This document shows positions 31,406 through 40,299 of a DNA stretch of 42,472 bases, piece by piece. The number at the start of each line of letters is the position of its first letter. Within the stretch, counting starts at the first letter, position 1. Source of the DNA: Acetatifactor sp. (GTDB lineage Bacteria; Bacillota; Clostridia; Lachnospirales; Lachnospiraceae); NCBI GenBank assembly GCA_022511465.1, contig JAFLRM010000029.1, forward strand, positions 1 to 42,472, in the 5' to 3' direction. The position numbers and the translations under genes were made by a program. Below the pieces are notes generated by a model that worked only from the letters and a program-made list of their open reading frames with translations, was not told the origin of the DNA and ran no database searches.

Positions 31406-32517
31406 TCAAAATAATCGGAATCGGAATTGTGGCATTTCTCCTTCTGGTGTTAGAACAGCGAATATATCGGAGGCTTTGGAGCAAGGGCCTGTATGTGACT
31501 ATCCACTTCAAAAAAGACAGTGTCTTTGAAGGGGAGGCGGGATCCCTCTTGGAGATCGTGGAAAACAGAAAACGCCTGCCTCTATCCATGCTGAAGGTAA
31601 AGTTTCAGACCAACCGCAATCTGGTCTTTGAGGCGGGTGACGGATCACGGACTACCGATCAATATTACCGGAACGATGTGTTTCAGATCGGAGGCGGAGA
31701 GAAGGTCACAAGAACGCTGTCTTACACAGGCGGTAAGAGAGGTTATTACAGCATCGAATCCTGCGATCTGGTGGCCTCGGATCTCTTTCTGACTTCCCAG
31801 ATGGTGCAGACTTTGTCTGTCAAAACCTCTGTCTATGTGTATCCAAAACCTTTTGACAGCCGGGAGTTTCGTCGGTCCCTGCAGCAGCTGAACGGCGAAA
31901 TACTCACCAAAAGACACCTATTGGAAGACCCTTTTGAATATCGCGGCATCCGGGAGTACCAAACGTTCGACAACATGAAAAGCATCAACTGGAAAGCCAC
32001 CGCCAAGACGGGGGATCTTAAGGTCAATCAGAAAAACTACACATCCTTAAAGGCAGTGCGCATCTTCCTGAACCTGGAGGACAGCGGCATCCTGAAAAAG
32101 ACAGACTGTGTGGAGCAAAGCCTGCGGGTTGCCGCCGGGCTTTGCGAATATTTCTTAGGCCAGGGAATGCAGGTTTCCTGTCACGGAAACAGCCTTGACA
32201 AGCTCACCCGAGAACCTCTCTCTCTGGAAGCCAGTGCCGGTTCCGGACAGATGACAGCCATCTACCGCGCTCTGGCAAGAACAAACGTGGAAGATGTGTC
32301 CCCCTTTGTAGGGCTTTTGCAGGATAAGCTGTTACATGAGGCGGAAGGCACCATGACCTGCATCGTTTCCCCAAACCAGTACGAGGATTTTGTGGCACTG
32401 CTAACGCAGTATCAGGATGCAGGGCAGGAGTACACTTGGTTCTATCCCGTGTGGGAGAGCACAGATCCCAAGCTTCCCGAAAAGCTGGCTTCCCACATTC
32501 AGATCCTGCATATCTGA
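31402..32517 (+). CDS. DUF58 domain protein
   Basis: A 371-residue protein with a hydrophobic N-terminal segment (about residues 1-18) and a central DUF58 domain, seen as the signature DPFEYRGIREYQTFDNMKSI and WKATAKTGDLKV. DUF58 proteins have a von Willebrand A-like fold and are the usual partner of MoxR ATPases. The start overlaps the moxR stop (ATGA), so translation is coupled. It probably sits at the membrane facing the cytoplasm. Its biochemical role is unknown; a role in envelope maturation is inferred from family context only. Confidence 0.93.
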   Translation: MIKIIGIGIVAFLLLVLEQRIYRRLWSKGLYVTIHFKKDSVFEGEAGSLLEIVENRKRLPLSMLKVKFQTNRNLVFEAGDGSRTTDQYYRNDVFQIGGGEKVTRTLSYTGGKRGYYSIESCDLVASDLFLTSQMVQTLSVKTSVYVYPKPFDSREFRRSLQQLNGEILTKRHLLEDPFEYRGIREYQTFDNMKSINWKATAKTGDLKVNQKNYTSLKAVRIFLNLEDSGILKKTDCVEQSLRVAAGLCEYFLGQGMQVSCHGNSLDKLTREPLSLEASAGSGQMTAIYRALARTNVEDVSPFVGLLQDKLLHEAEGTMTCIVSPNQYEDFVALLTQYQDAGQEYTWFYPVWESTDPKLPEKLASHIQILHI

Positions 32518-32572
32518 GGATAAATTTTGTTTGAATGATTTTGAATGATATAGAAAGATTGGAAAGTCTGCC

Positions 32573-33856
32573 ATGAACCGAAAGATTATATTTGGTGTCA
32601 GAGAATTTTTTGTGACACAGTTAAATCATTGGGCACTGTTGCCCATCGCCTTGCTTTTGTTCGGAGTGACCCAGAATATCTCTGAATGCGAGGAACCAAA
32701 TATGTGGATCTGGCTTGCGATGGGGTTCCTTCCTTTTGCTTTCTATTTCTTGCGCGTTTTTATGCATCGCTTTTTCTTTCTCTTGGGCGGGCACCTTGTT
32801 GTTTTGGTACTGCTTGCGTTTCTCCTTTCGTTTATGATCTCACCGGCGAGAATGATCTATCTTTTTATGGGGATCTGCTACACGATCTACTCCGTTGTAC
32901 TGCGCCTTAGAAAAAATGATTTTCTGGACGCCAAAGTCGTCATGCCACTTGCGGTTGGAATTTCTGCGGTCTCCGCATTCTTCTTGCGTTACATGGGCCA
33001 CAGTAAGTGGGATTCCCTTTTGCTTCTCGCTTTGATCGCAGTGTTTGGGCTATATTTTTTCACTTCCTACCTGGAAAGCTATCTGCACTTCCTCATTGTA
33101 AATGAGAGCAGCACGGGACATATCCCTGAGCGGGAGATCCTTATTTCCGGCAGCCGGCTGATGGGAATCTTTGTGTTGTCCTCCATGGCGATCCTCTTTT
33201 TAGCCTCCCACTTAGAATGGCTGGAAGTGATCGTGTCACTTTTGAGAGAGGGAATTTTTGTTGTCCTGCGCTTAATTCTATTGTTTCTCCCCAAATGGGA
33301 GTCGGATACTCCTCCCATGGAGAGTGCACCCATCTCAGAAGGTGCCGGTATGGCGCTTTCGGAGTCCGGGGAACCGTTCTTTCTCTGGAGCGTTCTGGAA
33401 ACGCTTTTTATCATTGCTATTCTTTGTGGACTGGTCGCTCTGATCATTTGGCTGTTGATCCGTCTCGTACGCTTTATCCGGGAACGAATGAAGTGGGGCA
33501 GACGCATTTACACACCCCAAGTATGGGAGAGTGTCTACGACGTGCGCGAAAAGTGTGCTCTGGAAAAAAAGAAAAAGGAAGAGGAACATTCTCTATTTTT
33601 CCGTATGAGCGTGAGGGAACGCATACGCCGGCTGTATCGGAACCATATTAAAAATGTCTCCGGGCGCCTTTCCAGGGCTCCTGAGCATCGTGAGACCTCA
33701 GATCCTGCGCTCAGGACGGCGAGGGAATGGGGGACAATCCTCAGTGAGGAGGAACTTGCCCCGCTGTACGAAAAGGCCCGCTATTCAAGTGAAAATGTTA
33801 CGGTGGAGGAGTTGCGCCGAATGAAGGAAGTCTGCAGAAGAAAGGTTATAACATGA
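32573..33856 (+). CDS. Polytopic membrane protein with DUF4129-like tail
   Basis: A 427-residue protein with about six or seven hydrophobic segments in the first 200 residues, one more near 280-300, and a basic soluble C-terminus. The end (APLYEKARYSSENVTVEE) resembles the DUF4129 tail found on transglutaminase-like proteins of MoxR clusters. The transglutaminase domain itself is not present. It follows the DUF58 gene by 55 bp and overlaps the next gene by four bases (ATGA at 33853), so the MoxR and radical SAM clusters may share a transcript. The ribosome site (GGAAAG) is weak. Confidence 0.85.
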   Translation: MNRKIIFGVREFFVTQLNHWALLPIALLLFGVTQNISECEEPNMWIWLAMGFLPFAFYFLRVFMHRFFFLLGGHLVVLVLLAFLLSFMISPARMIYLFMGICYTIYSVVLRLRKNDFLDAKVVMPLAVGISAVSAFFLRYMGHSKWDSLLLLALIAVFGLYFFTSYLESYLHFLIVNESSTGHIPEREILISGSRLMGIFVLSSMAILFLASHLEWLEVIVSLLREGIFVVLRLILLFLPKWESDTPPMESAPISEGAGMALSESGEPFFLWSVLETLFIIAILCGLVALIIWLLIRLVRFIRERMKWGRRIYTPQVWESVYDVREKCALEKKKKEEEHSLFFRMSVRERIRRLYRNHIKNVSGRLSRAPEHRETSDPALRTAREWGTILSEEELAPLYEKARYSSENVTVEELRRMKEVCRRKVIT

Positions 33857-35730
33857 ACGACAAGCTTGCATTATCGGATGATATTCTGATGAAAATAGAG
33901 AAGCCGGAGCGCTACATCGGCCATGAGGTAAATTCCGTGGTCAAGGACAAGGAGAAAGTCAATGTTCGCTTTGCCATGTGTTTTCCGGATGTTTACGAGA
34001 TCGGCATGTCTCATCTGGGGATCCAGATCCTCTATGACATGTTCAACGCTATGGAGGACGTGTGGTGTGAGAGAGTGTACTCCCCCTGGGTAGATCTGGA
34101 CGCCATTATGAGGAAAGAGCAGATTCCCCTCTTTGCGTTAGAGTCTCAGGATCCTATCAAAGATTTTGACTTTCTTGGCATTACGATCCAATACGAGATG
34201 TGCTACACCAACATTTTGCAGGTGCTGGATCTTTCGCAGATACCGCTTATTGCCACAGAAAGAGGAGAAGATTGCCCCATTGTCATCGGTGGAGGCCCCT
34301 GCGTCTACAATCCGGAACCCATCGCAGAATTTTTTGATCTCTTTTACATCGGGGAGGGAGAGACAAGATACGGCGATCTGATCGCCCTCTACAAAGAATG
34401 CCGCAGGGAGGGCACCGGCCGGGAGGAGTTTTTACGACGGGCGGCCAGGATCCCCGGCATGTACGTTCCCCGCTTCTATGAAGCCGCCTACCATGTGGAT
34501 GGTACGTTGGCCTCTTTTACTCCCACGGAGGAGGGCATTCCCACAACCGTTTTGAAAGAAGTGGAGATGGATGTGACACATACCTCTTATCCTATGAAGC
34601 CGGTGGTTCCCTTTATCAAGGTGACACAGGACCGGGTGGTTCTGGAGATTCAGAGAGGCTGTATCCGCGGATGCCGTTTTTGTCAGGCTGGACAGCTCTA
34701 CCGCCCGGTGCGGGAGAGAGACGCGGACACTCTAAAACAATATGCGCTGGAGATGTTAAAAAACACGGGACATGAGGAAATCTCCTTAAGCTCCCTAAGT
34801 TCCAGCGATTACAGCAAGCTGCCGGAGCTCATCGACTTTCTGATCGAGGAGTGCGGCAAGCGAAAGATAAATATTTCCCTTCCCTCTCTGCGCATTGATG
34901 CCTTTTCCCTGGATGTGATGAGCAAGGTTCAGGACGTGAAGAAGACCAGCCTGACCTTTGCGCCGGAGGCGGGAAGCCAAAGGCTGAGAAACGTGATCAA
35001 CAAGGGGCTGACGGAGGAGGATATCATCCGTGGTGCCACCCTCGCCTTCGAGGGCGGTTGGACGAGAGTGAAGCTTTACTTTATGCTGGGACAGCCCACA
35101 GAAACCGAGGAAGATATCCGCGGCATCGCGGAGCTGTCCAACAAGATCGCGGCCACCTTCTTTGATGTAGTGCCCAAGGAGAAGCGCACAAACGGCAAGG
35201 TGCAGATCGTCACCAGCACCTCTTTCTTTGTACCCAAACCCTTCACCCCCTTCCAGTGGGCGAGCCAGTGCACTAAGGAGGAATTTATTGAAAAAGCCTA
35301 CTTCACCAAGCGCGCAATCTCCGAACAGCTCAACCAAAAGAGCATCAAGTACAACTGGCATGAGGCGGACGCAAGTGTCTTGGAGGGTGTTCTGGCAAGA
35401 GGAGACAGGCGAATAGCCAAGGTTCTTATGAAACTTTACGAAAAGGGCTGCTTTTATGACGCCTGGGGCGAGTATTTTGACAACGATAAGTGGATGGAAG
35501 CCTTTGCGGAATGTGGAGTGGATCCTGCCTTTTACAGCAACCGCGAGCGTCCTTTGGACGAACTCTTTCCGTGGGATTTTATTGACTGCGGCGTGACCAA
35601 GGACTATTTAAAGAGGGAGTGGGAAAAAGCGCAGAGAGAGGAGACCTCCGAAAACTGCAGACAACACTGTCAGGGCTGCGGTGCCAGCCGATTTGGCGGT
35701 GGAGTCTGTCTGGAGGTTCGTGGGGATTAA
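33853..35730 (+). CDS. B12-binding-type radical SAM protein (TIGR03960 family)
   Basis: A 625-residue radical SAM protein. The N-terminal third has the cobalamin-binding-like Rossmann region (FAMCFPDVYEIGMSHLGIQI) and the middle has the iron-sulfur motif RGCIRGCRFCQAG (C-x3-C-x2-C). The TIGR03960 family is typically next to a DUF2344 protein and RNase G in Clostridia, as here. A Cys-rich C-terminus (CRQHCQGCGASRFGGG) is the end signature. No product is established for this family; an RNA- or protein-modifying role is inferred from its gene partners. The start overlaps the previous gene by ATGA and there is a 41-bp gap to the next. Confidence 0.94.
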   Translation: MNDKLALSDDILMKIEKPERYIGHEVNSVVKDKEKVNVRFAMCFPDVYEIGMSHLGIQILYDMFNAMEDVWCERVYSPWVDLDAIMRKEQIPLFALESQDPIKDFDFLGITIQYEMCYTNILQVLDLSQIPLIATERGEDCPIVIGGGPCVYNPEPIAEFFDLFYIGEGETRYGDLIALYKECRREGTGREEFLRRAARIPGMYVPRFYEAAYHVDGTLASFTPTEEGIPTTVLKEVEMDVTHTSYPMKPVVPFIKVTQDRVVLEIQRGCIRGCRFCQAGQLYRPVRERDADTLKQYALEMLKNTGHEEISLSSLSSSDYSKLPELIDFLIEECGKRKINISLPSLRIDAFSLDVMSKVQDVKKTSLTFAPEAGSQRLRNVINKGLTEEDIIRGATLAFEGGWTRVKLYFMLGQPTETEEDIRGIAELSNKIAATFFDVVPKEKRTNGKVQIVTSTSFFVPKPFTPFQWASQCTKEEFIEKAYFTKRAISEQLNQKSIKYNWHEADASVLEGVLARGDRRIAKVLMKLYEKGCFYDAWGEYFDNDKWMEAFAECGVDPAFYSNRERPLDELFPWDFIDCGVTKDYLKREWEKAQREETSENCRQHCQGCGASRFGGGVCLEVRGD

Positions 35731-35771
35731 GAGTATGCGCGCAATAATAATAAAGGATGGTAGGAGCAAAT

Positions 35772-36509
35772 ATGGTACTCCGCATAAAATTTCGTAAATA
35801 TGGCCCGATCCGCTTTATCGGCCATCTGGATGTGATGCGTTTCTTCCAGAAACTAAACCGCAGAGCCGAGCTGGATGTGGCGTACAGTGGAGGGTTTAGC
35901 CCACACCAGATCATGTCCTTTGCGGCACCTCTGGGTGTTGGTCTCGAGAGCAACGGGGAATACATGGATCTTCAGGTACATTCCATCGTTTCCTGTGAGG
36001 ATGTGCGAGAGCGGATGAATGCGGCCAGCGTCCCGGGCATTGAAGTGGTAGATGTAAAGATTTTACCGGAGAACGCAGGAAATGCTATGGCCAGCGTGGC
36101 TGCGGCGTCCTATACGGTGCGTTTCCGTGAGGGCAGGGAGCCGGACTTTATGCAAAATAAACCCATGGAGGAAGTGCTTGGCGCATTCCTGCAGCGGGAG
36201 AGTATCTGCATCACCAAAGAGACCAAAAAGAGTGTGCGGGAGGTGGATCTAAAGCCCGGTATCTATGAGTTTACCTGGGACAAAGATGCCTTTCATATGC
36301 TGGTGGACGCCTCCAGCAGCGGCAATATCAAGCCTGCCCAGATCTTTCAGGCGCTTCTTGCAGATCATGGGGAGACGTTAAAGGAAAATGCTCTTGTCAT
36401 CACTAGGGAGGATACCTTCACCGACATCGGTGAGAACGGTGAGCAGAGACTGGTTCCTCTAAATGATATTGGAATGGATGATGCAGCTAAAAAAGGAGCA
36501 GAGGCATGA
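35772..36509 (+). CDS. Radical SAM-associated protein (TIGR03936/DUF2344)
   Basis: A 245-residue protein matching the TIGR03936 family from its start (LRIKFRKYGPIRFIGHLDVM) through SGGFSPHQIMSFAAPLGVG, a segment shared with the domain found at the end of some fused radical SAM proteins. There is no cysteine cluster, so it is the non-catalytic partner of the upstream radical SAM protein. The ATG at 35772 follows TAGGAG; ATG 35757 in the same frame lacks a good site. Its stop overlaps the RNase G start (ATGA). Confidence 0.92.
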   Translation: MVLRIKFRKYGPIRFIGHLDVMRFFQKLNRRAELDVAYSGGFSPHQIMSFAAPLGVGLESNGEYMDLQVHSIVSCEDVRERMNAASVPGIEVVDVKILPENAGNAMASVAAASYTVRFREGREPDFMQNKPMEEVLGAFLQRESICITKETKKSVREVDLKPGIYEFTWDKDAFHMLVDASSSGNIKPAQIFQALLADHGETLKENALVITREDTFTDIGENGEQRLVPLNDIGMDDAAKKGAEA

Positions 36510-37819
36510 GCCGTAATATCGTGACCAACGGACATAAAGACGACAATGAAGCGGCGAGAGAACGCACCACACAGGAGGGAAAGTTTCTTTTTACCAAGTA
36601 TCGGGATAAAGACTGTGCCATTCTTTTCAAAGGAAGCCGTGTCCTTGCCATACAGACCCTCTCCTCAAAGAAAAACCGGATTGGGGCTGTTTACGTCGGA
36701 AAGATAAAAAATATTGTGGAAAATATAGAAGCCTGTTTTGTGGAGATTGCAGAGGGCGAGATCTGTTTTCTGCCCATGAAGGATGCCCGCTTTCCTCTTG
36801 TGTGTGGTAGAACATTTGATCTTCAGAAGGATAAACTGCGGGAGGGCGACGAACTTTTGGTACAGCTAAACCGTGAGGCGCAGAAAAACAAACAGGCTGC
36901 TGTGACTGCCCACATCTCCCTGTCAAACGAAGTGGCCGCAGTAAGTCTGGGTGCCTTCCATATCGGCTACTCCAGTAAACTCTCCGAGGAGGCAAAGGAG
37001 AGGCTTTCGAGTTGGGTGAACCAGCTGCGCTTAAAAGAGAAGGATTCCCTGCTCACGGTGAAGTTCTCCCATGAGGAGAACGAGACTTCCTTCCGCGCCG
37101 GCCTTGTAGTCCGCACCCGGGCAGAAGAGTGCACGGAGGAGGAATTTTCGGCCAAAGTAACGGCACTTCTCACAGAGTTTTCATCCCTCTGCCGGACGGC
37201 ACTCCATCGCACTTGTTTCTCCTGTGTCAGAGAGGCTCCTCCTGCCTTTACGGCGGTGCTGGACAAACTGGCTTATCCCGGCGAATATCAGGAGATCGTG
37301 ACGGATGATCCGGAATATTTTCAGTCGCTAAAAACATACTGTGCACAAAAGCTTCCGGAGAAGCCGGTGCGATTGTATGAAGACGCGCAACTTCCCCTTT
37401 CCAAACTGTACTCTCTGGAGGCAAAGTGTAAGACCGCCTTTGAGCGCGTTGTATGGCTTAAATCGGGCGCTTATCTCGTGATAGAACCGACGGAGGCCTT
37501 GACCGTTATCGACGTTAATTCGGGCAAATACGAGGCAGGCAAGAGCCTTCTGGACAGCGCCTACACCGTAAACAGTGAGGCGGCCGAGGAAGTGGCTCTG
37601 CAGCTTCGTCTGCGGAATTTATCCGGCATCATTGTTGTAGACTTTATTAATATGACGAGGAAGGAAGATCCGGAGAGGCTTCTTTCTCTGCTTCGAAAGC
37701 TTGTACAGAAGGATCGCCAAAGGACAAATGTTGTGGATATGACGCAGTTGGGGCTGGTGGAGATCACACGGAAGAAGGATGATCCGCCTCTTAAGGAGCA
37801 GTTTGAAGCAAGAAAGTGA
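36506..37819 (+). CDS. rng: Ribonuclease E/G family protein, short C-terminus
   Basis: A 437-residue RNase E/G family endoribonuclease for 5'-end-dependent RNA cleavage in mRNA decay and rRNA processing. It has an S1-like RNA-binding domain near the start (YVGKIKNIVENIEACFVEI) and the DNase I-like catalytic core with both metal-binding aspartates, in VIDVNSGKYE and VVDFINM. It stops right after MTQLGLVEITRKKDD. Enteric RNase G continues with the zinc-link CPxCxG and a small domain needed for dimer and tetramer assembly, and these are missing here. The start overlaps the DUF2344 gene (ATGA). The common downstream genes rplU and rpmA are not present. Confidence 0.92.
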   Translation: MSRNIVTNGHKDDNEAARERTTQEGKFLFTKYRDKDCAILFKGSRVLAIQTLSSKKNRIGAVYVGKIKNIVENIEACFVEIAEGEICFLPMKDARFPLVCGRTFDLQKDKLREGDELLVQLNREAQKNKQAAVTAHISLSNEVAAVSLGAFHIGYSSKLSEEAKERLSSWVNQLRLKEKDSLLTVKFSHEENETSFRAGLVVRTRAEECTEEEFSAKVTALLTEFSSLCRTALHRTCFSCVREAPPAFTAVLDKLAYPGEYQEIVTDDPEYFQSLKTYCAQKLPEKPVRLYEDAQLPLSKLYSLEAKCKTAFERVVWLKSGAYLVIEPTEALTVIDVNSGKYEAGKSLLDSAYTVNSEAAEEVALQLRLRNLSGIIVVDFINMTRKEDPERLLSLLRKLVQKDRQRTNVVDMTQLGLVEITRKKDDPPLKEQFEARK

Positions 37820-37855
37820 GATCCGTATAAAAAATCACACTATGGAGGTGTTAAC

Positions 37856-38410
37856 ATGCAATTTCTTCGTATGGAAAAGGTGAAGGACGGAAAATATCTG
37901 AAAAATTATGAGATCACTTACCAGAACAAAGTGGGGCGGGAGAAAAAATATGAGATAGTGAGCAGAAGAGAACTAAAAGGCATTGAAGACGTTGGCGGTG
38001 CGCCCAGCGGAGTCTCCATCGTGGCCACCTGTGAGGGCAGGCTGCTCCTTCTGCACGAATTTCGCATGGGAGTGAATAAGACCATCTATAATCTCTGCGC
38101 CGGCATGCTGGAGGAGGGTGAGGCTATCGAGACCTGTATCGCCAGAGAGCTGTACGAGGAGACCGGACTTAAGGTGAGGGAGATCAAGAAGATCCTTCCG
38201 CCGTCCTTCGCCGCGGTGGCTATCTCCGACACCACCACCTACATCGCCTTTGTGGAGGCGGAGGGAGAGTTTGCGGACAACACTTCCGACAACGAGGAGA
38301 TTTCCGCAAAGTTCTACACGAGAGCGGAAGTCGCGGAGCTCTTGGAGACGGAACCTTTCAGCTCCAGAGCGCAGATGGCAGCATACTTCTTTGCAAACTA
38401 TGGGCTGTGA
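37856..38410 (+). CDS. NUDIX hydrolase (ADP-ribose pyrophosphatase-like)
   Basis: A 184-residue NUDIX hydrolase. The full Nudix box is present at residues 83-105: G83, E89, R97-E98-L99, E101-E102, G104 and L105. The surrounding LLLLHEFRMGVNKTIYNL and the C-terminal loop with SDTTTYI fit the ADP-ribose pyrophosphatase group, which hydrolyses nucleoside diphosphate sugars to monophosphates. The ATG at 37856 follows TGGAGGTG at ideal spacing. It is 36 bp after RNase G, likely in the same transcript, and no clear terminator follows. The substrate is not proven. Confidence 0.93.
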   Translation: MQFLRMEKVKDGKYLKNYEITYQNKVGREKKYEIVSRRELKGIEDVGGAPSGVSIVATCEGRLLLLHEFRMGVNKTIYNLCAGMLEEGEAIETCIARELYEETGLKVREIKKILPPSFAAVAISDTTTYIAFVEAEGEFADNTSDNEEISAKFYTRAEVAELLETEPFSSRAQMAAYFFANYGL

Positions 38411-38453
38411 ATGTAAATATCAGCAGTTATTTTTTGCAATTTTTCTTGCAATT

Positions 38454-38483
38454 TTGACATTTTTCAAATTACAAATATATTAT
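38454..38483 (+). promoter_or_regulatory. Promoter for the GT-C glycosyltransferase gene
   Basis: Consensus TTGACA (38454-38459), followed either by TATATT with a 16-bp spacer (38476-38481) or TATTAT with an 18-bp spacer (38478-38483). The region is extremely AT-rich. A direct repeat TTGCAATTTT (38435-38444 and 38447-38456) overlaps the -35. Confidence 0.65.
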
Positions 38484-38577
38484 AAATTTCTCAAGTTGCA
38501 AGAAAACTGTCGTTTTATCGCAAAACATTAGTGATTTTATAACGAGCATCAGATGAGAAAATGTTGGGAGGAGACGC

Positions 38578-40191
38578 ATGAAGTTCGGTAGAAGAGTAGA
38601 AAGGCTCCTTAAATTGCCGGAGACTTGGCTCTTGATGATAACTCTGATGGGCAGCCTGGTCCGATTACTATGGCTTGGGGATCATCCTATGGGTTTGCAT
38701 CAGGACGAGGCATATTCTGCATACAATTCATGGGCCATTTTGAATTATGGCATAGATTCATTCGGATATGTGAGACCGGTCTATTACACGGTATGGGGCA
38801 GTGGCATGAGCGTTCTATACTCTTACCTTACGATGCCTTTTTTTGCCATATGGGGCGTCTCTGTGGAGACGATCAGAATTCCTCAGGCAATTATGGGTAT
38901 TGTATCTATTCCCGTAATATATGGTCTGGGAAAAGAAATGTTTCAATCCAAGTGGATGGGGGTTTTCTTTGCATTCCTTTTATCGATCAATCCATGGAAC
39001 ATCCAACAGTCCAGGTTTGGACTGGACTGTAATCTGGCTGTTCCCATGCTTTTGCTGGCAATGTATTTTTTGTGTGGATATTTGAATGGTCGAACAAAAT
39101 TTCTTTGGGGTGCAGCCGTGTTCTTTGGGCTGACGCTGTACAGCTATGCTCTGACTTGGTTGGTGGTTCCGCTTATTCTGGTGCTTTCCTTTCTTTTCTT
39201 TCACAAGAGAATATCTTTTACAAAAGATTTTTTTCTGCCCATGCTTCTTCTTTTTATCATGGCATTTCCTCTGTTTTTATTCCTGGCAGTGAATTATGAT
39301 CTGTTGCCGGAAATTAAGACTTCACTTTTTTCCATACCAAAACTCCCTGCACTCAGAACGGAAGAGATTCAATTCAACACATCCGTTTTTAAGCAACGTT
39401 TTCTTTCCCTCATTTTTCTGTTGTTGTTTCAGAATGACGGCAGGTGGTGGATCAGCAATAATATTGTGGGAACCTTCTACTACATCAGCATCCCTTTTGC
39501 AGTACTGGGCGCATTATACTATATAAAAATATTTATGGAATGGCTGCTCAAAAAGAGACAGTTTCCTATACACTTCCTTGTGGCGTTATGGTTTGGGGTC
39601 GGGTTCCTTGTGGGTTGCAGTGTAGATATGGTTTTATTTCACAAGATCAACTATCTACAGATTCCCATTATTCTGCTCAGTGGAGTAGGAATTTGGCGTG
39701 TGGGAAATTTTCTCAGGAAAATAAAGCTCACTGTCGCTGTTACGATCGGAGTTTACGCAGTATGCTTTATTTACTATATTTACGCACAGGTTACGTTTCC
39801 TGTAGATTACGAAACATATGGTTATCCTGACATCTCGCACATGAATTGGTATCAGTATGAGGAGGCACTGGAACTTGCACAGGAGTTGACAGATGGAGAA
39901 ATTTCGATCATTGCTCTGAACCATGTAAATGTCATGCTCTGGGCAAAGATCCCGCCGCAACAGTATATGGATACGGTCGTTATGAGGGGTGATGCGGAGT
40001 TTCTTGAGATTGTCGCATTTGACCGATATTTAATGGAGGTTCGACCTTCAGGCGATATAACAAAAGATGAGACCGTTTATGTGTATCCCCATAGTATAAA
40101 TGATTATTTTGCGGGAATGGGGTACACTACTGTGCATGCAGACGAGTGTTACGATGTAGCATACCGGGCAGAAGTGTATGGAAATAATTAA
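38578..40191 (+). CDS. GT-C (family 39-like) membrane glycosyltransferase
   Basis: A 537-residue polytopic protein with about 11-12 hydrophobic segments, of the ArnT/PMT (family 39) type that uses lipid-linked sugars on the outer membrane face. The first extracytoplasmic loop has GLHQDEAYSAYN with Asp43-Glu44, the expected catalytic acidic pair, and residues 130-150 contain INPWNIQQSRFG, matching the second loop. The last about 130 residues form an external soluble domain. The ATG at 38578 follows GGGAGGAG and a TTGACA promoter. It is single, between the NUDIX gene and the GntR operon. The sugar and acceptor are unknown. Confidence 0.88.
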   Translation: MKFGRRVERLLKLPETWLLMITLMGSLVRLLWLGDHPMGLHQDEAYSAYNSWAILNYGIDSFGYVRPVYYTVWGSGMSVLYSYLTMPFFAIWGVSVETIRIPQAIMGIVSIPVIYGLGKEMFQSKWMGVFFAFLLSINPWNIQQSRFGLDCNLAVPMLLLAMYFLCGYLNGRTKFLWGAAVFFGLTLYSYALTWLVVPLILVLSFLFFHKRISFTKDFFLPMLLLFIMAFPLFLFLAVNYDLLPEIKTSLFSIPKLPALRTEEIQFNTSVFKQRFLSLIFLLLFQNDGRWWISNNIVGTFYYISIPFAVLGALYYIKIFMEWLLKKRQFPIHFLVALWFGVGFLVGCSVDMVLFHKINYLQIPIILLSGVGIWRVGNFLRKIKLTVAVTIGVYAVCFIYYIYAQVTFPVDYETYGYPDISHMNWYQYEEALELAQELTDGEISIIALNHVNVMLWAKIPPQQYMDTVVMRGDAEFLEIVAFDRYLMEVRPSGDITKDETVYVYPHSINDYFAGMGYTTVHADECYDVAYRAEVYGNN

Positions 40192-40205
40192 TTTTTTTAA
40201 GGCTA

Positions 40206-40234
40206 TTGACAATTGCGCACATACTGTATATACT
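40206..40234 (+). promoter_or_regulatory. Promoter of the gntR-ABC operon
   Basis: Consensus TTGACA (40206-40211), 17-bp spacer, TATACT (40229-40234). The -10 lies within a 31-bp inverted repeat (40220-40250), and a second palindrome follows in the leader (40258-40279). Confidence 0.85.
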
Positions 40235-40250
40235 GTTTATATACAGTATG
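40220..40250. promoter_or_regulatory. 31-bp operator palindrome overlapping the -10
   Basis: CATACTGTATATA (40220-40232) and TATATACAGTATG (40238-40250) are perfect 13-bp inverted arms with a 5-nt centre. They cover most of the -10 element, so a bound dimer would block RNA polymerase. The natural candidate is the GntR/YtrA regulator encoded 50 bp downstream. Confidence 0.8.
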
Positions 40251-40257
40251 CTGCATA

Positions 40258-40279
40258 GCAGACAGTGCGCACTGTCTGC
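40258..40279. promoter_or_regulatory. 22-bp perfect palindrome in the gntR leader
   Basis: GCAGACAGTGC (40258-40268) is followed at once by its exact reverse complement GCACTGTCTGC (40269-40279), with no central spacer. It lies downstream of the predicted transcription start and 20 bp before the gntR start codon. As RNA, an uninterrupted palindrome would need to open a few central bases as a loop. Its sequence differs from the upstream operator except for the shared ACTGT core. Confidence 0.75.
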
Positions 40280-40299
40280 GAGGTAGAGGTAAGGAACTT

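Noticed and set aside
38250..38531. 93-residue frame overlapping the NUDIX 3' end
   Set aside because: Arg/Ser-rich translation typical of a shifted frame in coding DNA, with no start signal.
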